Assembly (NCBI GenBank): GCA_000433035.1
Contig: FR890806.1
Location: forward strand, 1 to 47,361
DNA length: 47,361 nt
Direction of reading: 5' to 3'
From: Staphylococcus sp. CAG:324
GTDB lineage: Bacteria > Bacillota_I > Bacilli_A > ML615J-28 > CAG-313
How positions within the stretch are numbered: the first letter of the stretch is position 1; each line of letters opens with the position of its first letter. The position numbers were made by a program, and so were the translations under genes. This document shows positions 42,674 through 47,361 of the stretch, one piece after another. Under the pieces are notes generated by a model that saw nothing but the letters and a program-made list of their open reading frames with translations, searched no databases and was not told the origin of the DNA.

Positions 42674-43489
42674 ATGAATAACTATTTTACAACATTTAAA
42701 ATAAATCATCATATATATCAAATTAAAGATGCTATGGGAGTACTGACAACTCTTATAATTGGAAAAGAAAAAGCTTTATTAATAGATACAGGATATGGTC
42801 TTTATAATTTGAAAAAATATATATCTAACATTACTACTCTTCCTTTAATTGTTGTTGCAAGTCATGGTCATATGGATCATACTGGTGGTAACTATTTATT
42901 TGAACAAGTATATATAGATGAAAAAGACATCAATTTATGTAAAAAACATAATAATAAAGTATGGCGACAAAATGAGATTGATACTGCTTTGAATTTAAAT
43001 TTAATTGATCATACCTTTGATAAAGAAAATTTTTTAAAACAAAAAGAAGGCAATCTTATTCCATTAAAACCTAACCAAGAATTTGATTTGGGATCTATTC
43101 TTGTTTTAACAATTCCTATGGAAGGTCATACGAAAGGAAGTGTTGGCTTTTATATAAAAGAAGAGAAAATTTTAGTTGTTAGCGATGCCACCTGTCCTTT
43201 TGTTTGGCTTTTTCTAGAGGAATCCACTACAGTTTCTACATATATTAATATGCTAGAAAGAATTATAAAATTGGATTTTAATTCTATTCTTTTAGGTCAT
43301 GGTAAAGGGTGTCTTCTTCCTAAAAGCAAAGTATATGATTTTTTAGAAGTAGCCAAAAATATTGATTTAAATTCTTCAGTAAAAGTGTCTTTTAAAAATT
43401 TTGAAAATAGTAATAGTTATTGCTATACGAAAGGTATAATGTATAATCAAGATGATACGGGAGTTGTATTTGATCCCAACAAATTATAA
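42674..43489 (+). CDS. metallo-beta-lactamase-fold hydrolase
   Basis: A 271-residue cytoplasmic protein of the MBL fold. Seen: LLIDTGYG before the metal motif SHGHMDHTGG (H64, H66, D68, H69), MEGHTKGSVGFYI (third His), VVSDATC (bridging Asp) and LLGHG (last His), so the full two-metal site is present. These enzymes hydrolyse thioesters, phosphodiesters, lactones and others; substrate cannot be deduced. GAGGTG lies seven bases before the ATG. Single-gene unit, convergent with the ATPase gene, sharing a bidirectional terminator. Confidence 0.9.
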   Translation: MNNYFTTFKINHHIYQIKDAMGVLTTLIIGKEKALLIDTGYGLYNLKKYISNITTLPLIVVASHGHMDHTGGNYLFEQVYIDEKDINLCKKHNNKVWRQNEIDTALNLNLIDHTFDKENFLKQKEGNLIPLKPNQEFDLGSILVLTIPMEGHTKGSVGFYIKEEKILVVSDATCPFVWLFLEESTTVSTYINMLERIIKLDFNSILLGHGKGCLLPKSKVYDFLEVAKNIDLNSSVKVSFKNFENSNSYCYTKGIMYNQDDTGVVFDPNKL

Positions 43490-43493
43490 AATT

Positions 43494-43545
43494 AAAAAAA
43501 CAGATTATTTCACCAAAAGATTAAATAATCTGTTTTTATTTTTTA
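43494..43545. terminator. bidirectional terminator between converging genes
   Basis: Arms AAACAGATTATTT/AAATAATCTGTTT (43498-43510, 43523-43535) with T runs on both strands. Confidence 0.8.
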
Positions 43546-44396
43546 AATTCATCTTCATATTGTTTAAAAAAATTATAATACTCTCTTACATTTTTAAGTT
43601 TAGTCCATGGTTTAATATCAACAACTTCTGCATCCATATCATAAATTCTAGCGCCTTTTAATGATAAGAGAAATGGAGAATGAGTTGCAATGATAAACTG
43701 ACAATCATAAAAACGGACAGAATCTTCTAAAAATTGAAGCAATTCTAATTGCTTTTGGGGTGACAAACTATTTTCTGGTTCATCTAATAAATAAAGGCCA
43801 CCATCTAGAATTTTTTCTGTAAAATACTGATAGGCACTTTCTCCGTTTGAATACGTTCTAATATTGTTATTCAAATGATTTCTTACATATTTTGATTGTG
43901 TTTTGCTTCTAGTTTCACAAACCTTTTTCAATTGTTCATAGTCTTCTAAAGATTGAAATTTAAACGTTGCATATTTCGTATTTAAATATTCTTCAAATAA
44001 ATTTTCTCTTTTTTGATCAATTCCTTGATTTAGGGTTCTAATATTGAGCATATAATCAAAAACATCATCACTAGTAATTATACGACTATTCAAGTTTATT
44101 TTTTTTCTTTGTTCAAAACTACACATTTTGATATAATCTTCAAAAAAACTTGAACTATTATAAATTGTATCGCGTTTTAATTGAAGAGTTTCTGCCATAA
44201 TATTCAAAACAGTTGATTTCCCACTACCATTACCACCATAAAGAATCGTAATAGGTTCAAATTCTAACGTTTCTAACCCTCGATTAGACAGAACAAAAAA
44301 AGGATAAATCGTATCATAACAAGTCCGCTTTATGCTGAGTCTAAAACTATATTCTTTATCATAACTAGGAAAGTTAAATTTGGATAAATAAAGCAT
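43536..44396 (-). CDS. ABC/SMC-type AAA ATPase (RecF/OLD-like fold)
   Basis: A 286-residue protein without membrane segments. Seen: Walker A LYGGNGSGKST, an insert of about 110 residues with coiled-coil character, an ABC-like signature RTYSNGESAYQYF, Walker B GLYLLDEPENSLSP with catalytic Glu, and the switch ATHSPFLLSL. This is the AAA_15/AAA_21 pattern of stand-alone ATPases found in many phage-defence and DNA-repair settings and also as lone genes. The start is the ATG at 44396 with GGAG six bases upstream; an in-frame ATG at 44420 lacks a site. It follows a small helical protein on the same transcript, an arrangement worth testing as a two-gene cassette. Confidence 0.87.
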   Translation of the reverse strand: MLYLSKFNFPSYDKEYSFRLSIKRTCYDTIYPFFVLSNRGLETLEFEPITILYGGNGSGKSTVLNIMAETLQLKRDTIYNSSSFFEDYIKMCSFEQRKKINLNSRIITSDDVFDYMLNIRTLNQGIDQKRENLFEEYLNTKYATFKFQSLEDYEQLKKVCETRSKTQSKYVRNHLNNNIRTYSNGESAYQYFTEKILDGGLYLLDEPENSLSPQKQLELLQFLEDSVRFYDCQFIIATHSPFLLSLKGARIYDMDAEVVDIKPWTKLKNVREYYNFFKQYEDEFKK

Positions 44397-44424
44397 AGAT
44401 TCTCCTTCATTCACATTCAATAAT

Positions 44425-44964
44425 TTATTCTAAATCTAGTTCTTCAACAATTAGTCTAAAAACATTATATACTGGTTTATAATTATCATTTTGAGGTTTG
44501 TTTTCACTCACTTTTGCCTCAATATCAGTTATCGTGCTTTTATCATATGGTTTCTTATTTACTAAAATACCATCAATTTTATAAATTAAATCGGTTAAAT
44601 TTTTTTCAATATCATCATTGATTAAATCTTGGACATTGAGGTGACTTTTATAATCTTCAATATAGATAGAATATAACATTAACTCTGAATAATAATTAAA
44701 AACTTCTATATTTTTATCAAAATAATCAAGATAATATGTTTTTAAATCACCTAGTACATTAGCAAGATATCCATATCCTATTTCAAAAATTTCTAACATA
44801 TCTTCATCAATTGTTTCTTTTTTTTCATTTTTTTGATAGATATAATCAGTTACTTTTAAGACATCTGCGATTGCATAATACACTGAACTATTATATTGAA
44901 TCATTTCTTCAATTAATTCTTGACATTCACTAATATAATTTGCATAGTCTTCATAAATATTCAT
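44425..44964 (-). CDS. hypothetical helical protein paired with the ATPase
   Basis: A 179-residue acidic protein, almost wholly helical (YANYISECQELIEEMIQYNS, EIFEIGYGYLANVLGDLKTYY, KNLTDLIYKIDGILVNK), with no membrane segment, signal or catalytic motif. I do not recognise a family. GAGG is seven bases before the ATG and a consensus promoter is directly upstream. The ATPase gene begins 28 bases after its stop, with no terminator between, so they are one operon. It may be a partner or regulator of the ATPase; this is inferred only from position. Confidence 0.78.
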   Translation of the reverse strand: MNIYEDYANYISECQELIEEMIQYNSSVYYAIADVLKVTDYIYQKNEKKETIDEDMLEIFEIGYGYLANVLGDLKTYYLDYFDKNIEVFNYYSELMLYSIYIEDYKSHLNVQDLINDDIEKNLTDLIYKIDGILVNKKPYDKSTITDIEAKVSENKPQNDNYKPVYNVFRLIVEELDLE

Positions 44965-44990
44965 ATTATTACCTCATTTTCTTATTCTTT

Positions 44991-45019
44991 ATTATAATAA
45001 TTATTGATTGATTTGTCAA
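44991..45019 (-). promoter_or_regulatory. consensus sigma-A promoter of the helical protein/ATPase pair
   Basis: TTGACA (45014-45019), 17-base spacer, TATAAT (44991-44996), read on the minus strand. Both hexamers are perfect. Confidence 0.88.
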
Positions 45020-45108
45020 TTATATCACCATTTTCCACCTTTATTTTATAAAGTATTTCATCAATCATTTTAAACATGATGTGATATACTAATAAATGAG
45101 GTGATTTT

Positions 45109-46002
45109 ATGATGAATGATGAAATAATTAAAGCATTAGCTTTTAATCAATCAGTAAGAATCTATGCAGTGTCAAATACCAATACTTTAAATGAAATAGG
45201 AAAACGTCTACATTACTATCCTAGTGCCTTAGATGCGATGGGACGTGTTTTAAGTATGGGAGCAATGATGGGTTCTATGTTAAAACTAGAAGAAACCATT
45301 ACTTTAAAAGTTGAAGGGGATGGACCAATTGGTAAAATAATTGTGGATAGTGATGCACATGGAAATATTAGAGGGTATTGTGATAACCCCCATTGTCATT
45401 TTGAATACAATGATTTTAGACTAAACGCAAAACAAACAATTGGAACAACAGGCTTTATTAGTGTTATTAAAGACTTAAAATTAAAAGAACCTTTTATCGG
45501 CTCAACACCGATTATTAGCGGTGAAATTGCTGAAGACTTTGCATACTATTTTCAAGTTAGTGAACAAATACCCTCTGCAGTCGGCCTTGGTGTTTTAGTT
45601 GATACAAATAATATGGCAACATCCAGTGGTGGTTTTATTGTACAACTTATGCCCAATACGAGTGAAGAAGTAATTTATAAACTTGAAGAAAAATTAAAAT
45701 TAATTCCAACCGTATCAGAAATGTTATCATCTGGCTATACTGTAGAAGATATGATATACAATATTGCTGAAGACGTTCAAATATTAGAAAAAATTCCCCT
45801 AAATTTTCGTTGTAACTGTTCTAAAGAACGCTTTGCAAGAGGAATTTTGTCACTTGGTGCAATTGAAATTAAAGAAATGATTGACGAAAACAAAACGCAA
45901 GAAACCACTTGTCATTTTTGTGGCAATAAGTACTATTTTACCAAAGAAGATTTAGATGATTTATATAAAATAGCAAAAGAAAAGGAGTGCAAAACATGTT
46001 AA
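45109..46002 (+). CDS. hslO: redox-regulated chaperone Hsp33
   Basis: Cytoplasmic holdase activated by oxidation that protects unfolding proteins. The 297-residue length is normal. Seen: the N-terminal substrate domain (SALDAMGRVLSMGAMMGSMLK, GDGPIGKIIVDSDAHG, IGTTGFISVIKDLKLKEPF, AYYFQVSEQIPSAVGLGVLV) and the C-terminal zinc switch with C235-x-C237 (CNCSKE) and C268-x-x-C271 (CHFCGNKY). The tail has two more cysteines (ECKTC). GAGGTG lies five bases before the ATG; a second ATG follows directly. Translationally coupled with the M42 peptidase gene, overlapping by seven bases. Confidence 0.96.
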   Translation: MMNDEIIKALAFNQSVRIYAVSNTNTLNEIGKRLHYYPSALDAMGRVLSMGAMMGSMLKLEETITLKVEGDGPIGKIIVDSDAHGNIRGYCDNPHCHFEYNDFRLNAKQTIGTTGFISVIKDLKLKEPFIGSTPIISGEIAEDFAYYFQVSEQIPSAVGLGVLVDTNNMATSSGGFIVQLMPNTSEEVIYKLEEKLKLIPTVSEMLSSGYTVEDMIYNIAEDVQILEKIPLNFRCNCSKERFARGILSLGAIEIKEMIDENKTQETTCHFCGNKYYFTKEDLDDLYKIAKEKECKTC

Positions 46003-47009
46003 ATATTAAATTATTAGAAAAATTAACTTCAATTCCAAGTCCCTCAGGATATACTTTTCAATTAACAACCTACCTTGAAGAGTATTTAAAACATTTAGGA
46101 TATACCCCTTTTAAAAATAAAAAAGGAAACCTCTTTGTTGAAGTAAAAGGAAAAAGTGAATATAAAATCGCTTTAAGTGCTCACATTGACACACTAGGAT
46201 TAATGATTAGAAGTATTGATAACAGCGGAAGAATTATGTTTACTTCAATTGGTGGTCCTCTTCTTAATACTTACGATGGCGAATATTGTAGAATTCACAC
46301 AAGAGATGGTAAAACTTATACGGGGACTATTTTATCTACATCTCCTAGTGTCCATGTCTATAAAGATGCCAAAACGAAAGAAAGAAATATAGATACAATG
46401 TATGTTAGACTTGATGAATTGGTATATAATAAAAAGGATGTTGAAAATCTTGGAATAAGTGTAGGAGACTACATATCAATTGATCCTAAATTTGAATATA
46501 CTCAAAAAGGTTTTATTAAAACAAGATTTTTAGATGATCTTGCTAGTGCTTTCTTGCTTTTAGAATATTTAAAAGAATTAAAAGAAGCCCATATTACTCC
46601 TAAAGATACACTTCTTTTTGTTTTTACGACCTATGAAGAAGTAGGGCATGGTTGTTCTAGTCTTCCAATGGTTGACGAAATTTTAGTAGTTGATATGGGC
46701 TGTGTTGGAGCCGACCTTACTTGTACTGAAGAAATGGTATCAATTTGTGCTAAAGATGGTTCTGGACCTTATGATTACAAGATGACCTCAAAACTTATAC
46801 ATCTTGCAAAAGAAAATAATTTAAATTATGCAATAGATGTATATCCATTTTATTCATCTGATGGATCAGCAGCTTTAAGAGGCGGTAATGATATCAAATG
46901 TGCACTAATTGGTGCAGGTATCCAAGCATCTCATGGTATGGAACGTACGCACATTAATGGTTTAAATAATACATATAAACTAATAAAATTATATATAGAA
47001 AATAAATAA
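45996..47009 (+). CDS. M42-family metallo-aminopeptidase
   Basis: A 337-residue cytoplasmic peptidase of the M42 family (glutamyl aminopeptidase, FrvX/PepA-like; some are called endoglucanases by error). Seen: ALSAHIDTLGLMI (first metal His and Asp), TRFLDDLASAF (bridging Asp), FTTYEEVGHG (catalytic and ligand Glu), VVDMGCVGADL (ligand Asp) and GAGIQASHGMERTHI (last His). It trims N-terminal residues from peptides. The start is the ATG at 45996, with GGAG eight bases upstream, inside the end of hslO; an in-frame ATG at 45987 is too close to that site. Confidence 0.93.
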   Translation: MLNIKLLEKLTSIPSPSGYTFQLTTYLEEYLKHLGYTPFKNKKGNLFVEVKGKSEYKIALSAHIDTLGLMIRSIDNSGRIMFTSIGGPLLNTYDGEYCRIHTRDGKTYTGTILSTSPSVHVYKDAKTKERNIDTMYVRLDELVYNKKDVENLGISVGDYISIDPKFEYTQKGFIKTRFLDDLASAFLLLEYLKELKEAHITPKDTLLFVFTTYEEVGHGCSSLPMVDEILVVDMGCVGADLTCTEEMVSICAKDGSGPYDYKMTSKLIHLAKENNLNYAIDVYPFYSSDGSAALRGGNDIKCALIGAGIQASHGMERTHINGLNNTYKLIKLYIENK

Positions 47010-47030
47010 AAGTGGCATTGCCACTTTTTT
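47009..47030 (+). terminator. terminator of the hslO-M42 unit
   Basis: Arms AAAGTGGCA/TGCCACTTT (47009-47017, 47019-47027) and a T run, starting at the stop codon. Confidence 0.8.
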
Positions 47031-47057
47031 ATCATAAAAATGATATTACGATAAATA

Positions 47058-47150
47058 AAAAAAGAAAAAAGAAAAGGCTCCAATCACACTTAAAAAAAGT
47101 CTGTAGGAGGTCGACAAGCTCAACCTTTCGGGAGCCTTAACACCTTTTCT
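47058..47150 (-). ncRNA. candidate structured small RNA of about 85-90 bases
   Basis: On the minus strand, a closing stem AAGGCTCC (47131-47138) / GGAGCCTT (47074-47081) encloses 49 bases of comparatively G+C-rich sequence including AGGTTGAGC and GTCGACCTCC, then a long T-rich tail (TTTTCTTTTTTCTTTTTTT). An extended -10 (47157-47165) sits just upstream. The G+C content is clearly above the surroundings, and no reading frame is present. I compared it mentally with SRP RNA, tmRNA, 6S RNA, RNase P RNA, T-box and the main riboswitch cores and found no match. It might instead be a large terminator hairpin. Confidence 0.45.
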
Positions 47151-47156
47151 AAATCA

Positions 47157-47165
47157 ATTATAACA
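47157..47165 (-). promoter_or_regulatory. extended -10 element before the candidate small RNA
   Basis: TGTTATAAT on the minus strand, a TG-N-TATAAT extended -10. A TTGACT lies only 12 bases upstream of it, too near to be a standard -35. Predicted start near 47150. Confidence 0.5.
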
Positions 47166-47361
47166 AAATTATTGAGTCAATTTAAAAAACGGCAGACGAT
47201 ATAAACTCATAACAAGGATACATCTAGGCCGATAAAATCAACCTTACGAAAACCATAACATATCCAACTACAGCAACTACTAATCTTCTAGCATCTATAT
47301 TCAACATACCTAGCAAACGGCATTTAAAATTTTAGTATTTAAACATGTGTCTTCTAACATC
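47166..47361. other. right-edge stretch without a supported gene
   Basis: The minus strand is rich in G and T, with a 27-codon frame (47224-47307, MLNIDARRLVVAVVGYVMV...) that reads as hydrophobic but has no ribosome binding site at a usable distance and ends in TAG. I see no terminator, RNA or promoter here beyond the -10 already listed. Confidence 0.4.

Noticed and set aside
47058..47150. SRP RNA, tmRNA, 6S RNA or Mg2+ (M-box) riboswitch
   Set aside because: No GGAAGCAGC-type SRP loop, no tRNA-like end and no resume frame, and only the first few bases (GTTAAGGCTCC) recall an M-box, without its remaining conserved parts.
47224..47307. 27-codon hydrophobic frame on the minus strand near the right edge
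   Set aside because: No ribosome binding site at a usable distance, and it is too short to judge.
1..47361. CRISPR array, insertion sequence or prophage
   Set aside because: I saw no spaced direct repeats of CRISPR type, no transposase and no phage structural genes. The only regular repeats are coding repeats in the large proteins.

Overview
The window is AT-rich DNA from a low-GC Gram-positive bacterium of the Bacilli/Mollicutes side of the Bacillota. Tryptophan is read from TGG and reading frames close normally, so the standard bacterial code fits. A cell wall is implied by MurA and a peptidoglycan amidase. A yabP-yabQ pair implies an endospore-forming ancestry. In Bacillus subtilis murAB lies close to rpmE, and yabP, yabQ, hslO and lysS share one chromosomal region; both neighbourhoods are recognisable here. 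An Erysipelotrichales-like or uncultured gut Bacilli origin is my inference, not a proof.

Layout. 1-17.9 kb (minus strand): rpmE (ribosomal protein L31), then a 12.2-kb gene for a 4055-residue membrane protein, a 3.5-kb gene for a 1178-residue relative, then murA. Both large proteins begin with a four-helix CvpA-like membrane domain followed by tandem helical repeats of about 180 residues. The predicted topology puts the repeats outside the cell. This pair is the most striking content of the window. 18-19.5 kb: aspA (plus strand). 19.5-22.3 kb: an accessory patch with a DUF4143-type ATPase, a frameshifted methyltransferase, and 3' relics of two lost genes. 22.3-27.4 kb (minus): potassium uptake operon trkA-trkH followed by a peptidoglycan amidase, an RsuA-type pseudouridine synthase and a lipoprotein.

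27.5-30 kb (minus): an ECF sigma factor, a single-pass putative anti-sigma protein and a lipoprotein whose external domain resembles that of the anti-sigma protein. 30.1-34.8 kb (minus): MarR regulator, a heterodimeric ABC exporter with one degenerate ATP site, and a PAP2-like membrane protein; twin 13-bp operators flank the marR promoter. 34.9-38.3 kb: HAAS/DUF4097 membrane protein, a small membrane protein and glyA. 38.4-39.7 kb: MATE-family transporter. 39.9-40.04 kb: tRNA-Tyr and tRNA-Gln. 40.1-40.9 kb: yabP-yabQ. 41-43.5 kb (plus): lysS and a metallo-beta-lactamase-fold hydrolase. 43.5-45 kb (minus): an ABC-type ATPase with a small helical partner. 45.1-47 kb (plus): hslO and an M42 aminopeptidase, followed by a candidate structured small RNA on the minus strand.

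Many genes have clear sigma-A promoters (near TTGACA, 17-base spacer, TATAAT) and hairpin-plus-T-run terminators, so most transcription units can be delimited directly. All functional calls come from reading motifs; no database search was run.
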